Origin: Bacteroides sp.
GTDB lineage: Bacteria > Bacteroidota > Bacteroidia > Bacteroidales > Bacteroidaceae
Length of the DNA: 64,000 nucleotides
Direction: 5' to 3'
Assembly: GCF_028690125.1 (NCBI RefSeq)
Contig: NZ_JAQVBV010000017.1
Location: forward strand, 45,601 to 109,600
Made by a program: the position numbers and the translations under genes. Each line of letters starts with the position of its first letter. Position 1 is the stretch's first letter. The notes beneath the pieces were generated by a model, which did no database searches, was not told where the DNA came from, and saw nothing but the letters and a program-made list of their open reading frames with translations. Positions 1-8,821 of the stretch are shown piece after piece.

Positions 1-1255
1 TGTTCAACGTCCAAGTATTTCCTTTGCCGTTATTTTTATGGGTGGTTATATTGTTTCTTGGTTCGTTTGCCCACAACAGCCCCTCACTATCCACCGCATC
101 TACATATAGTTTATTCGTAAACTGCCACACACCGGATTCATCCTCTAACAATTCGCCGCCAAACATACCAACATAAAGGTTTAACACTTCCACCCGCGAG
201 TCGGTATTGTCGGGATCGGGATAGAGCGTCACTTCGTAGGTATAGCGATAGTTGGGCCTTAGGTTGTAATCGGTGGCGAAGTCGGCACCCAGATGCAGGG
301 TGTAAATCCAACCATCACCGTGGGTCATACCGCTAATCTTTACATAAGTAGCACCTGAGGGGGCATTTGTCTTGCGAGTTTGAGCCGTTGTGTTTTCCAC
401 CATTCCGCGTCTGTTTTGCGGCACATACCAACTGAACGTGCTGAATGCGGTGCTACTCATTGTGGTGATAGGCTGCGCGGCGTAATCGACAGAAGTAACG
501 GTTGAGGGAAATATGGCGGTCTCGTTCTGATGTGGCATTGAGTAGCTCACGTCTGGCACGCTGCACATCTGTATTGTCCAATCGGTGGCGGTAAGATTAC
601 TGCCCGTCTTCACTTTGAAGATAACCTGCGCCACATTACGTATGACATCCATTTCGACGGTAGCACCTTCTGTCTCGAGATCTCCTGTCCAGATACCGCT
701 CATCGGTAAGTTAATTCCACCTCCTGTTAGCAGCGACGCCTCGTCGGTAACACTCTGAGTCTTAGCTAGCAGATCTGCGTAGGTGGATGTGCCTACCGTC
801 ATACCTGTATCAAATGATGTGTCATTCGTATTGGCAATAATTACCACGCGTTGCTCTGTACCTGCTGCAAGTATGATTTTGTCAGGCTTAGTGCTATAAT
901 AACTTTTCTTGGATAACTTCGCGGTCGTCTCCGTGCCATTGTACTGGAATACCCATATATTGGCAATAGCATCATCGTCCACAGCACGAGTCGATAGGGC
1001 GACAGGCTCTTCGATGAGTTCGACCAACATTGCTGCACTGCGGTCCGAGGCTATCACACGGCTTTCGGACGCTCTGCTGTCGAGGGATTTCGTTACCCCA
1101 GACCTGTCAGTAGGCGTTTGCATCTGTACGCTACTCAAGTTCAGCGACACCTCTACAGGCTCTCCCACAGGGATCGTACTGTCATCGGTTAGCCCATCTT
1201 TTGTGCAACTCGCCATTGCTGCTGCCACAACTATCAAAATACAAAAATGTTTCAT
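1..1255 (-). CDS. Fimbrial tip/DUF4906-like lipoprotein, 3' end outside window
   Basis: The reading frame is open from an ATG at 1255 to base 1, so 418 codons are visible and the C-terminus lies outside. The N-terminus is a lipoprotein signal with lipobox AMASC (Cys17), which predicts outer membrane anchoring. The rest is Thr/Ser-rich beta-type sequence, with segments such as VDDDAIANIWVFQYNG and, later, WYVPQNRRG. These resemble the large accessory or tip subunits (DUF4906/Mfa-type) that end Bacteroidales fimbrial operons. It sits 13 bp after the 949-residue fimbrillin gene and is probably co-transcribed with it. The pilus assignment rests on context and general resemblance; the family name is tentative. 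Confidence 0.7.
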   Translation of the reverse strand, partial: MKHFCILIVVAAAMASCTKDGLTDDSTIPVGEPVEVSLNLSSVQMQTPTDRSGVTKSLDSRASESRVIASDRSAAMLVELIEEPVALSTRAVDDDAIANIWVFQYNGTETTAKLSKKSYYSTKPDKIILAAGTEQRVVIIANTNDTSFDTGMTVGTSTYADLLAKTQSVTDEASLLTGGGINLPMSGIWTGDLETEGATVEMDVIRNVAQVIFKVKTGSNLTATDWTIQMCSVPDVSYSMPHQNETAIFPSTVTSVDYAAQPITTMSSTAFSTFSWYVPQNRRGMVENTTAQTRKTNAPSGATYVKISGMTHGDGWIYTLHLGADFATDYNLRPNYRYTYEVTLYPDPDNTDSRVEVLNLYVGMFGGELLEDESGVWQFTNKLYVDAVDSEGLLWANEPRNNITTHKNNGKGNTWTLN

Positions 1256-1267
1256 AATCTATCTTTT

Positions 1268-4117
1268 TTAGTGCACCTCCCTGACACAACGTACCCTATA
1301 TTGCGTTTCCTTTGCTTGAGGCCATGAAACTCCTGTACTCAACCCAAAAGCCCAACTCTGGACATCGCTATGCTGCGTACCACTCCAGTATGCTCTAGAG
1401 CTTGTTGGGCGAAAACCGATAATAGTATTAAGTTTTGCTAGGTTATTGTACATCAAGCATAGCTCCGAAAGTCTTGGTAAGCGCCAACCTGTGCCATCGG
1501 TAGTTTTGCTATCACAAGCAGTCTTTGCCTCATCCCAACTGACATTTTCATTTTTCTCGTCTGCTACCGCTACCTCCAACTTAGCGTATGGAAGATCGTT
1601 TTTGAATACTTCGTCACCAGTAGGTAAATTTAGATAGTGGTCTGCGGGCTCGTTGTTGTAGCTTGTTGTAGTCGAATCGTATAGGTTGGTGGTGCTTCCT
1701 CCGTTATTTGCATCATCACCGTAATAGAGAGGCACATAAGGCAACATTGGCACCTCGCGTACGCAACGCACTCTGAACGTTAGTGTCTTTGCTCCAAAAG
1801 TAACAGAATTCCCCAAATACCAACAATTATCAGTATCGTACTGCGTACCACTCCAAAAGGCATTATTAGCGTCTATTGGCTGAAAATCCGCAATCGCATT
1901 AAGTGTTAATCTGTTATTCATAATCAACAATAGCTCCGAAACTCTCGGCAATCGCCAATCTGTACCATTGGTAGTTTTATTCTTACAAGCCATTTTTGCC
2001 TCATTCCAAGTAAGACTTATGCTCTCGTTTGTTGTCGCGACTTGTAATTTAGCGTATGGAGGATCATTTTGTAATACTTCTTCACCGGTAGGAAAAGTTA
2101 AATAGTGGTCTGCGGGCTCGTTGTTGTAGCTCATTGCGGTCGCACCGTATAGGCTGGTGGTGCTTCCTCCGTTATTTGCATCATCGCCGTAATAGAGCGG
2201 TACATAAGGCAACATTGGCACCTCGCGTACACAACGTACTTTATACTGACTAGTATTTTGTGCATAATCACTATAAGCGGTATTAGCTGTAAAATACCAA
2301 CTGTAATTATCCATATATCGCGTACCACTCCAGTATGTAGAAGAACCTAATCGCTCAAAACCCGGAATATCATTAAGTGTTTGGTAGTTATTGTACATCA
2401 AGCGTAGTTCCGAAACTCTCGGCAATCGCCAACCTCCGCCATCGCTCATTTTCCCATCACAGATAACCTTTGCATCCTTCCAGCTAATATTGGCGTCATT
2501 TATCTCGTTTGTTGGTGCTACCTGCAACTTTGCATATGGAAAATCGTTTTTGAATACGTCGTCAGCAGTAGAGAAAGTTAAATAGTGGTCTGCGGACTCG
2601 TAGCTATAGCTCGATGTAGTTGCTCCGTATAGATCGGTGACTATTGCTCCATTATTATTCGGATCACCGTAATAGAACGGCACAAAAAGTAATGGCACCT
2701 CACGTACACAACGCACGCTAGCAGGTACTGTTTTCGCTTTTCCCGCGAACGAGCCGTTGGTAAATTCGATGGTGAAACCGGCATCCGGTCCACTCTCAGT
2801 AGCACCCCAGTATGAGTCAGAAGTAAATTTGGTAAAGCCGTAAACAGACTCAAGCGAAGATTTGTTATTGTACATCAACTGTACCTCTGCGATCCTCGGT
2901 AAACGCCAACCTGTACCATTGGTAGATCTATTCTTACAAGCATCCATAGCCTGCTTCCATGTCATCATGTTTACCTCATCCTCAAGCGCCACCTCTAACC
3001 GATAGAAAGGTAGTTCGTTAGCGAAAACATCTTCTGTTTGATACTGACCCTCTCTGTAGCTGTTGTAGCTTGTTGTGGTAAAACCTAGCAGTGAAGTGGT
3101 GATGTTTCCATTATTATTCGCATCGCCATAATAGAGTGGCGCAGGCTGTGGCACCGCGCCTATTGCTCCGTCTATGTTGCTATCGTTCCACGGAAGAACA
3201 TTCATTGTACACGTGAGTGTTCGGTTGCGATCAACCGAGATGGTGTAGTTTACCGACTGACCATTCGTCCAAGTGCCCCCGATAGCGACGTTCTGCGTGG
3301 TTTGTGCTATGCCGTTTACTGTGAAATCAACAATCAATATGCAGGTAGAGGCATTTTGAGGTATCAACATCATATATTTATTATCACTCATAAGGTTTGT
3401 GGCGGTAGGGGTCAGTAGTGTAGTGCCACCTGTAAAAGCCGTATATTCTGCCGAGCCATTCTGCACATTCCATAAATTTGTCGAATAATTATAGATGGCT
3501 GTCGATTTAGCAGAGGTTAGTTTGACCGACGTAATAACGACCTGATCCATTGAGGTATCGGCCAGTTTCCCCGATATGCTTACTCGAGTCAGGGCATGTT
3601 TAAATTCGAATGCGATCGCTCCGTCTGCTTTTTTGCGGTCGGTGAGTGGTTTGGAGGTAAGCAGATCGACCTGTTTGGTAACATCTGGATTTACGGTATA
3701 GGTCAGCGTCGGGGCACCTGTTGTAGTCTGATCGGATACCGTGATACCGTTGTTGTCGGTGAAGGGGTAATAAGCGAAGAACGAGAGGCTAGCATCAGTG
3801 TCGGCAGGCCAGTACATCGTAGGTGAATAGGTGAAATCCTTGCCGTTTGTAGCGGCGGTCATCGCTTTGTTGTACATAAAATTGGGCGCAGTATTACTGC
3901 TGTTGGCACTCCACGTGCCACTCGGCAAATAGTAACCAAACACACCTATCTTGTCTCCCTCTGCGAAGCTCGTCTTTACCGCTGCCCGCGTCCAGCTATC
4001 TCCGTCGTGAAAGGCTATGGCATCACCGCTCGGCTCGTAATAGGGTAGCTCCTCCTTATTGCAGCCCGATACGGTAACAAGCAACGATAGACCTATCAAA
4101 TATCCGTATAATTTCAT
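1268..4117 (-). CDS. Fimbrillin with four tandem C-terminal lectin-like (FISUMP/DUF1566-type) domains
   Basis: This is a 949-residue lipoprotein (lipobox VSGC, Cys19). Residues about 30-310 are a fimbrillin (Mfa-like_1) region with the usual SFAEGDKIGVF, MYWPA, FFAYYPF and FKHALTRV motifs. It is followed by four tandem repeats of about 150 residues at 327-474, 479-633, 637-789 and 794-949. Each repeat begins with YYGD-NNG, has a central W(K/N/D)(Q/D/E)A...C segment, then GWRLPR(I/V/L)SEL.LMYNN and YW(S/G)(G/A)T, and ends VRCVREV. This pattern fits the C-type-lectin-like FISUMP/DUF1566 fold. The inference is a surface pilus subunit or tip presenting four ligand-binding modules. Most fimbrillins are 300-350 residues, so this one is far longer. 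Confidence 0.85.
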   Translation of the reverse strand: MKLYGYLIGLSLLVTVSGCNKEELPYYEPSGDAIAFHDGDSWTRAAVKTSFAEGDKIGVFGYYLPSGTWSANSSNTAPNFMYNKAMTAATNGKDFTYSPTMYWPADTDASLSFFAYYPFTDNNGITVSDQTTTGAPTLTYTVNPDVTKQVDLLTSKPLTDRKKADGAIAFEFKHALTRVSISGKLADTSMDQVVITSVKLTSAKSTAIYNYSTNLWNVQNGSAEYTAFTGGTTLLTPTATNLMSDNKYMMLIPQNASTCILIVDFTVNGIAQTTQNVAIGGTWTNGQSVNYTISVDRNRTLTCTMNVLPWNDSNIDGAIGAVPQPAPLYYGDANNNGNITTSLLGFTTTSYNSYREGQYQTEDVFANELPFYRLEVALEDEVNMMTWKQAMDACKNRSTNGTGWRLPRIAEVQLMYNNKSSLESVYGFTKFTSDSYWGATESGPDAGFTIEFTNGSFAGKAKTVPASVRCVREVPLLFVPFYYGDPNNNGAIVTDLYGATTSSYSYESADHYLTFSTADDVFKNDFPYAKLQVAPTNEINDANISWKDAKVICDGKMSDGGGWRLPRVSELRLMYNNYQTLNDIPGFERLGSSTYWSGTRYMDNYSWYFTANTAYSDYAQNTSQYKVRCVREVPMLPYVPLYYGDDANNGGSTTSLYGATAMSYNNEPADHYLTFPTGEEVLQNDPPYAKLQVATTNESISLTWNEAKMACKNKTTNGTDWRLPRVSELLLIMNNRLTLNAIADFQPIDANNAFWSGTQYDTDNCWYLGNSVTFGAKTLTFRVRCVREVPMLPYVPLYYGDDANNGGSTTNLYDSTTTSYNNEPADHYLNLPTGDEVFKNDLPYAKLEVAVADEKNENVSWDEAKTACDSKTTDGTGWRLPRLSELCLMYNNLAKLNTIIGFRPTSSRAYWSGTQHSDVQSWAFGLSTGVSWPQAKETQYRVRCVREVH
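1635..1770. repeat. Direct DNA repeat, copy 1 (inside 949-residue fimbrillin gene)
   Basis: This stretch, starting TAGTGGTCTGCGGGCTCG and ending at the CCTCGCGTAC...CGCA junction, recurs at 2103-2238, exactly 468 bp (156 codons) away and in frame. Roughly nine in ten bases match. It spans the linker and first strands of lectin-like repeats 3 and 4 of the encoded protein. Confidence 0.85.
2103..2238. repeat. Direct DNA repeat, copy 2 (inside 949-residue fimbrillin gene)
   Basis: Partner of the repeat at 1635-1770. The spacing is a whole number of codons, so recombination between copies would add or remove one lectin-like domain without breaking the frame. Confidence 0.85.
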
Positions 4118-4219
4118 ATTTTTTGTTGTTTATGCAACGCTTTGCGGTTGCTTTGGTGATCGGAGGGGGAGATCCAACCCCCACCGACCGGTGTTATGCG
4201 ATAATGTCTATTCGCACGA

Positions 4220-5242
4220 TTAATTAGCCGGCACTGTCACGTCAGCTGCACCTTCACTATCCCAAGCTCCAAGTTCATCTGTTGTGAATGTAATTTCTGA
4301 TGCACCTCCAGTACCTCCTGTTGCTGGCAGAACAAGGTTGTAACGAATACTTTTACCTTTTTCCCAATTATCTGTAATGGCTACCTTTTTAGGTGTTGTA
4401 GTGAAGTCTGCGATCTTAATATCGTTTTGATACACATCGTATGTCACCTGAATATTGATTGTACCTATTGTTTGTGGCACCATCATCAAAGCACCGTTTG
4501 TTCCATCTACATTTGTTTTACTCGGTGTCACAGTGCTTATGTCACTCCCTGTGCTATTTTCATAATAGGTATAATTAGTTTTTGTTCCTTCTGCTGTAGC
4601 CCACGCTCCACCGCTACTTGCAAAAGTGTATGTATTGGTAGGAAAAACATCTATTACCTCAATCTTCTTAACTTTGCATATCATGCCCCCAGTTACGGCA
4701 CAAGCGGCTGAAAACTGAATTTTAGTAAGAGCATGGCTAAATGTAAAGTTTACAGCCCCATTACTTCCATTTGTATTTGCTTTTGTTTTATTCATTGCAA
4801 GCGCAACCAAAAGGTCTTCCTGATCGGTTACAGAAGGATTCACATTATATGTAAAACTCGGCATTCCTGAGGCAGCACCTGAAAGGTTCTGGGCTGGTGA
4901 GGTGGCGAAGAAATTCAGATTATCTGTCGTTCCCATGGGCCAGTAATAATGCTTACCTGATGTAATTACCCACTTAGCGGAAGTACCTGTCCGATCGATA
5001 ACTTCGTTGTTAATATAAGGCGTACCTACTGTTCCTGACGACCATGCATCTGCAAGATAGTAGGCAGAAACATTGAATGTTTTGAAATTGGCGTCTACCA
5101 TCTCTGTCGCTCTGTTCGTAACACCTGTGCAGGTATCAAAACCAATTAAATTGTCCGGTGATTGATCTATAATAACCTCGTCCTTTGAGCAAGAGCTCAA
5201 ACCGATTACCACCACGGTAGCAAAAAATAAAATCTTTTTCAT
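4220..5242 (-). CDS. Fimbrillin family lipoprotein (likely main shaft subunit of operon 1)
   Basis: This 340-residue protein has a lipoprotein signal (lipobox LSSC, Cys18) and an N-terminal segment with an Arg before the first beta strand (TNRATEM). In Porphyromonas, Arg-specific cleavage at such a site matures fimbrillins. The motifs HYYWPMGTTDNLNFFA, QEDLLVA, FTFSHALTKIQF and LMMVPQT are those of the Mfa-like_1/FimA family. The size is normal for a shaft subunit and there is no extra C-terminal domain. It lies between the DUF5119-like gene (112 bp upstream) and the 949-residue accessory fimbrillin, so I infer it is the polymerising subunit of this pilus. Confidence 0.85.
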   Translation of the reverse strand: MKKILFFATVVVIGLSSCSKDEVIIDQSPDNLIGFDTCTGVTNRATEMVDANFKTFNVSAYYLADAWSSGTVGTPYINNEVIDRTGTSAKWVITSGKHYYWPMGTTDNLNFFATSPAQNLSGAASGMPSFTYNVNPSVTDQEDLLVALAMNKTKANTNGSNGAVNFTFSHALTKIQFSAACAVTGGMICKVKKIEVIDVFPTNTYTFASSGGAWATAEGTKTNYTYYENSTGSDISTVTPSKTNVDGTNGALMMVPQTIGTINIQVTYDVYQNDIKIADFTTTPKKVAITDNWEKGKSIRYNLVLPATGGTGGASEITFTTDELGAWDSEGAADVTVPAN

Positions 5243-5354
5243 TTTGTTTAATTTTTTAATTGTTATTGAATTATTTGCTTATTTTTTCTTGAGTAGTATC
5301 ACTACCTAACAGTTCTCTCTTTTCATAGGCTTATCTGTTTGAGATTATACTTCA

Positions 5355-6401
5355 TTATTCCATTGGAATATCAACATTTTCTTCCTCATCCCAGCCGTCT
5401 ATCTCGGCATCGAATCCACTATCCGATCCGCCCTCTGGTTTCACATTGGGCAACTCAACAGAATCATCTTCGGGGCGAGGCTCCTCACCGGGCTTGGTTC
5501 CCATGCCAATCTGAATAGTGATGGTAAATTCATGCTCGTCTTTCTGCATTAAATCGCCCACATTAAACTCTTTGTTGATAATAGTTTGATTATCGACCAG
5601 TAAAAAGGACAAGAATAGCTTGCTGTCCGTTGGAAGTAGTGCGTTTAGGGGCTGTCCAAAGGTGGTGATCATAACGATTGCCTCACCGTTGGTGGCAGAG
5701 CCTTCGTCTTTGGTCACAGTCCACTCCTCCAGCAGGTGCGTAACCCCGTGCGAGTTGCGCTCTGCGGTGGCGATAAATGCACCCTGAGCCATTCCGCCCA
5801 GCGAGCCTCGCATCGACCGGACATTCTGAATGCCTTCGATCTTTACCCGTACCGTGGCGGTGTAAATCATCGGCATAGGCTTCAAATTGAGTGAAACCGC
5901 AGGCATACTCTTTGACCGTGCGCGATTTTGCATACTTGTCTCGACCATTGCATCTGTTACCTCAAAGTTCTCATATCGGTCTGCCGCAAATAGTTCGGGT
6001 TCTCGTACTATTATCTTGTCATTATTGGCTTTTGTCTTATACCATTTCGAGGTGGTAGCAGTGGCACAAACCTCCATCGTGCTATAGTGATCCATTCCTC
6101 GGAACTCCAAAGTGCCGAAGTCGCTCGGAATCTGGTTAAACACCACAACATGATATGTCCCCTTGCGCAGCCGTGGTGATGCCGAATGAATTGTGTTAGT
6201 CTGAACGGTTGTAGGGGCGGTGTCATCTGTCGGGAAGAACATTACGGTCATCCCGGTGGGTGTCGGATAAACATCCGACCAATCAACATTCACCAAAACA
6301 TCACACAGTGGATAAGGCGAAGGATAAGTCAATTCGCGACGTTCGCACCCCGACAGCACAATGTTCACGACAAATATTATTATATATAGGTATCTTTTCA
6401 T
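5355..6401 (-). CDS. DUF5119-like / FimB-Mfa2-like anchor lipoprotein of operon 1
   Basis: This 348-residue lipoprotein (lipobox LSGC, Cys19, then ERRELTY) continues with DVLVNVDWS and a segment resembling GMTVMFFPTDD. Proteins of this type (DUF5119) sit second in many Bacteroides fimbrial operons and resemble anchor subunits. The start codon overlaps the stop of the DUF3575-like gene by 4 bp, so the two are translationally coupled. The paralogue in operon 2 is at 20559-21464 with the same neighbour. The C-terminus is acidic (DAEIDGWDEEENVDIP). The family name is from recognition; the anchor role is inference. Confidence 0.75.
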   Translation of the reverse strand: MKRYLYIIIFVVNIVLSGCERRELTYPSPYPLCDVLVNVDWSDVYPTPTGMTVMFFPTDDTAPTTVQTNTIHSASPRLRKGTYHVVVFNQIPSDFGTLEFRGMDHYSTMEVCATATTSKWYKTKANNDKIIVREPELFAADRYENFEVTDAMVETSMQNRARSKSMPAVSLNLKPMPMIYTATVRVKIEGIQNVRSMRGSLGGMAQGAFIATAERNSHGVTHLLEEWTVTKDEGSATNGEAIVMITTFGQPLNALLPTDSKLFLSFLLVDNQTIINKEFNVGDLMQKDEHEFTITIQIGMGTKPGEEPRPEDDSVELPNVKPEGGSDSGFDAEIDGWDEEENVDIPME

Positions 6402-7648
6402 CGCCGTCCTCCTGTCTTATTCCCGATTAGCCACACAAGCGATACTTTTGCCTTGGTAGGGCCGACCCAAGTGTAGCGACCGTCGTTTTGCCACATCAGC
6501 ACGGTGTTATTTTGCTCACCGTGGTAGTGACGGTATTTGGTGTGGAGGTAGCCGATACCGATCGAAAACTCCATGTTGAAATGCTTGGACAACCGCAATC
6601 CGTAGCCATAACTGACTCCCGCCGCGATATAAAACTCACCCTGATAACCGCTGCTTTTGTTTTCCAAGTCATAATATCCGCCACCTCCGTACAATCCCAC
6701 AAAGTGCCCGGTGAGCTGCTTTCGGTTAGTGCGCCTGCCGAGCCAGTAACGCCCCTCGATATTGCCCGACTGTACCTGCAACGCACGGCTGTTGTCCTTT
6801 GACAACCACCACGGAAATATCCACTCACCCGCCACCGACCAACGGTTGCCGATCGGTACTTCGACCTCGATATTCGGTAGCAGTAAAGCATCGAACAGTA
6901 GATTGGTTTTGAATGCAAAAAGCGGTTTTGTTAGAGTCTCTACCTGAGTCTCTATCGGTTGTTCAACTACAGCTGTTGTCCGCTGCTCTGTAATCTCTTG
7001 TTCAGGTACAACTTTATCAATCGGTAGCTCAACACACTCTTCAAATGGCTGTTCTATGCATTTTTCAATGCCCTTTTTTGGGGAAAATACGATACAAGTT
7101 CTGGCTACTCTTAAATGTCTCAAGTAGTGTTTGGTGATATAACTCCACACCCTACCACCTTCGATCTGTCGTAGTTGACACTCTTTGATCACAGGATCGA
7201 CATCCGAAGTAATTGTTTTCAATATCTGTTCCTTGTAGGGGGCGTTAGCGTCTTCTTCGACAAGTTGTTGCAAACCCGCCCAATCTTCTCCAATAGAGTT
7301 AAGCAGAATTTTGTATTGTTTTGTGTACGGATATTTGCAAACAAGATATTGTTCTACTGCTTTTGCACGGCGTGAGGAAAGTTCTTGGTTGTACCTAACC
7401 GCCCCTTCTGGTGATACCGAAGCAGTAATTACCACCGAATCAATCTTTGAAGCAATATTTCGATCATTAAATATGCGATCAAATTCTTGCAACCAAGTTG
7501 AATTATTCATATATTGGCTATCCAGTACATTTTTGTCAAATTGAAAATAAAGCACATACCTTGATACAGTATCTGCCTGACCGTAACACTCTCCGGTGTA
7601 GCATCCGAGAACCAATGAGAATAGCAATATGTTACTTAAAAATTTCAT
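6398..7648 (-). CDS. OmpA-like / DUF3575 outer membrane protein, first gene of operon 1
   Basis: This 416-residue protein starts with a signal peptide ending near YGQA. Residues about 30-180 contain an OmpA-like segment (YFQFDKNVLDSQYMNN, then RYNQELSSRRAKAVEQYL). Peptidoglycan-binding OmpA_C domains carry the same LS..RA..V..YL element. The C-terminal half (FKTNLLFDALLLPNIEVEVPIG onward) is a DUF3575-type beta-barrel ending in KVSLVWLIG. A barrel tied to the cell wall would suit a pilus base or export platform, but that role is inference. It overlaps the next gene by 4 bp. No TAnnTTTG promoter box was found in the few hundred bases directly upstream. Confidence 0.8.
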   Translation of the reverse strand: MKFLSNILLFSLVLGCYTGECYGQADTVSRYVLYFQFDKNVLDSQYMNNSTWLQEFDRIFNDRNIASKIDSVVITASVSPEGAVRYNQELSSRRAKAVEQYLVCKYPYTKQYKILLNSIGEDWAGLQQLVEEDANAPYKEQILKTITSDVDPVIKECQLRQIEGGRVWSYITKHYLRHLRVARTCIVFSPKKGIEKCIEQPFEECVELPIDKVVPEQEITEQRTTAVVEQPIETQVETLTKPLFAFKTNLLFDALLLPNIEVEVPIGNRWSVAGEWIFPWWLSKDNSRALQVQSGNIEGRYWLGRRTNRKQLTGHFVGLYGGGGYYDLENKSSGYQGEFYIAAGVSYGYGLRLSKHFNMEFSIGIGYLHTKYRHYHGEQNNTVLMWQNDGRYTWVGPTKAKVSLVWLIGNKTGGRR

Positions 7649-7670
7649 TGTATAAATCTACTTTTTAATT

Positions 7671-7868
7671 TCAATAAATACGCACAATCCTCCCTTGGAT
7701 TACAGAAAGCACAACCCGAGCGGAAGAATGTTTATTATCCTGTAATAGTAATATGGCATAAGGTAGCGTACCAATACACAAAATTCCTCTCTCAGCAACT
7801 TTTGCAGTACTGAGAAAGCAAGGTATTTGAACCCTAATTAGTGTGTCTTGTCTAAAGACCTCTTCCAT
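7671..7868 (-). CDS. Small ORF of unknown function ahead of operon 1 (doubtful)
   Basis: This is a 65-codon open frame just upstream of, and co-directional with, the DUF3575-like gene (22 bp gap). It has no recognised domain, signal peptide or membrane segment. An AAAAAG tract precedes the ATG. It could be a leader ORF, debris from the insertion events in this region, or chance. The region from here to 8101 is AT-rich and nothing else in it could be supported. Confidence 0.25.
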   Translation of the reverse strand: MEEVFRQDTLIRVQIPCFLSTAKVAERGILCIGTLPYAILLLQDNKHSSARVVLSVIQGRIVRIY

Positions 7869-8101
7869 CTTTTTATAATTTATACGAATCAGCTGTTAAA
7901 AAAGCATTCTGATTCTGTTGGCCAAAATGTTATTGTTTAGTTAATTATCTCATTTGTTTTCTTCTTAATGTCTTTAAAAATTAGCATATTAGAAAATTGA
8001 AACTATTCATTATTCTAATTATGTTTTCCAAGGAGAAAGAACCAAAACTTATAAAATCTATATATATTTTACTAAGAATATTTTCTTTTCTAGTTTCCTA
8101 A

Positions 8102-8454
8102 TCTTTTTATCAGACATTCAACTATCGGTTGAACTGGATGACTGGAGCGATTAACGAACTAGTAAAGCATCTCATTACATTCTTTAAGCCATCTGATCGC
8201 GATTCTGTGACATTACTTATTGAGTCTATGCCCATGATTACCTGCCAAGGAAAGAATAAAACCGGGAAAATGGCTAGTGAAATTGTAACCTGAGACTTAT
8301 TTTTCCCAGTTGTTTCAAAGATCAGATAACCCATAGAACCGTTTTAAAACGGCTGAATGAGAAGACAAATATTCAAAGAGCGATGAAGGTCAGATCAATA
8401 TCTGGGCTTCTAGTACATACAATGGGCAAAATAGCCTTGCATTCATTTATCTAA
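8102..8454 (+). pseudogene. Decayed DDE transposase remnant
   Basis: The plus strand encodes recognisable transposase pieces in broken frames. One frame, ending at TGA 8291-8293, reads ...LLIESMPMITCQGKNKTGK. The next piece reads VVSKIR-stop-PIEP. After a frameshift, LNEKTNIQRAMKVRS and GLLVHTMGKIAL run to TAA at 8452-8454. The order matches transposases that carry DSMPIITC near the first catalytic Asp and EKT.IQRASKVRS near the C-terminus. The middle, including the second catalytic region, is deleted, and the Asp of DSMP is Glu here. The family is not assigned with confidence. The element is dead and lies between operon 1 and its apparent ancestral promoter. Confidence 0.75.
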
Positions 8455-8513
8455 TTTTCTAAATTATGCGAATCATAGTTTGATTACTGATTCTCATAAT
8501 TTATTTTCTAGTA

Positions 8514-8521
8514 CAAATATA
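8514..8521 (-). promoter_or_regulatory. Probable ancestral promoter (-7 box) of operon 1, now displaced
   Basis: The minus strand reads TATATTTG, matching the Bacteroides -7 consensus TAnnTTTG, at the same place in copy A as the operon 2 promoter box in copy B. It points at operon 1, but the first large gene starts 866 bp away, beyond a dead transposase. Whether it still drives the operon is unknown. Confidence 0.55.
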
Positions 8522-8619
8522 ACTTCATTTAAAATTGATCACTTCTTAAAAAAAATATTTAGAATAAAAAAGATAACCAATTGATTATGAATGGATATTC
8601 TTATGTGGAAAATGTTTTT

Positions 8620-8652
8620 TTTATGATTTGAGAATAGGAATTTTACGATTTG
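8620..8652. promoter_or_regulatory. Two direct repeats TTTAYGATTTG, 22 bp apart (copy A)
   Basis: TTTATGATTTG at 8620-8630 and TTTACGATTTG at 8642-8652 start exactly 22 bp apart. The same pair with the same spacing occurs in copy B at 22827 and 22849. Direct repeats about two helical turns apart are typical binding sites of AraC-family activators, so these are candidate operator sites for the regulator at 23088-24263. Confidence 0.5.
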
Positions 8653-8749
8653 GATTTTTATTTTTGGAAATTGGGCTTTTGAACGAAGATTCTTAATGTT
8701 TTCATTTAGCAAATGAACTATTTGGGAAAGAATACACGCGGTAATCACT

Positions 8750-8768
8750 AGCGATAATGTATATCGCT
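8750..8768. promoter_or_regulatory. Conserved palindrome AGCGATA-N5-TATCGCT (copy A)
   Basis: A perfect 7-bp inverted repeat. Copy B keeps a 6-bp version at 22969-22985. Conservation in an otherwise drifting non-coding block suggests function, for example as an operator; a transcript hairpin is also possible. Confidence 0.4.
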
Positions 8769-8821
8769 GATGCATCGCAACTAAAGATAAATAACTTGAG
8801 TTTGATGAAATATATTCGCTT

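Larger units (their letters stand above)
8512..8791. repeat. Duplicated fimbrial upstream region, copy A
   Basis: This block aligns along its whole length with 22719-23010, the region immediately upstream of operon 2. Shared landmarks in the same order are the -7 box CAAATATA (minus-strand TATATTTG), AAATATTTAGAATAAAAAA, TTGATTATGAATG, two TTTAYGATTTG repeats, GATTCTTAATGT, GTAATCACT, a GCGATA-N5-TATCGC palindrome and ATGCATCGCAAC-AAAGATAAA. Most positions agree, with small indels. Copy A is flanked by transposase remnants on both sides. Confidence 0.9.

Noticed and set aside
1268..4117. Diversity-generating retroelement target (C-type-lectin-like repeats)
   Set aside because: No reverse transcriptase gene, template repeat or adenine-biased variable repeat was found in the window; tandem duplication explains the repeats.
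8122..8334. Minus-strand ORF of 70 codons
   Set aside because: It is the antisense of a recognisable plus-strand transposase remnant.
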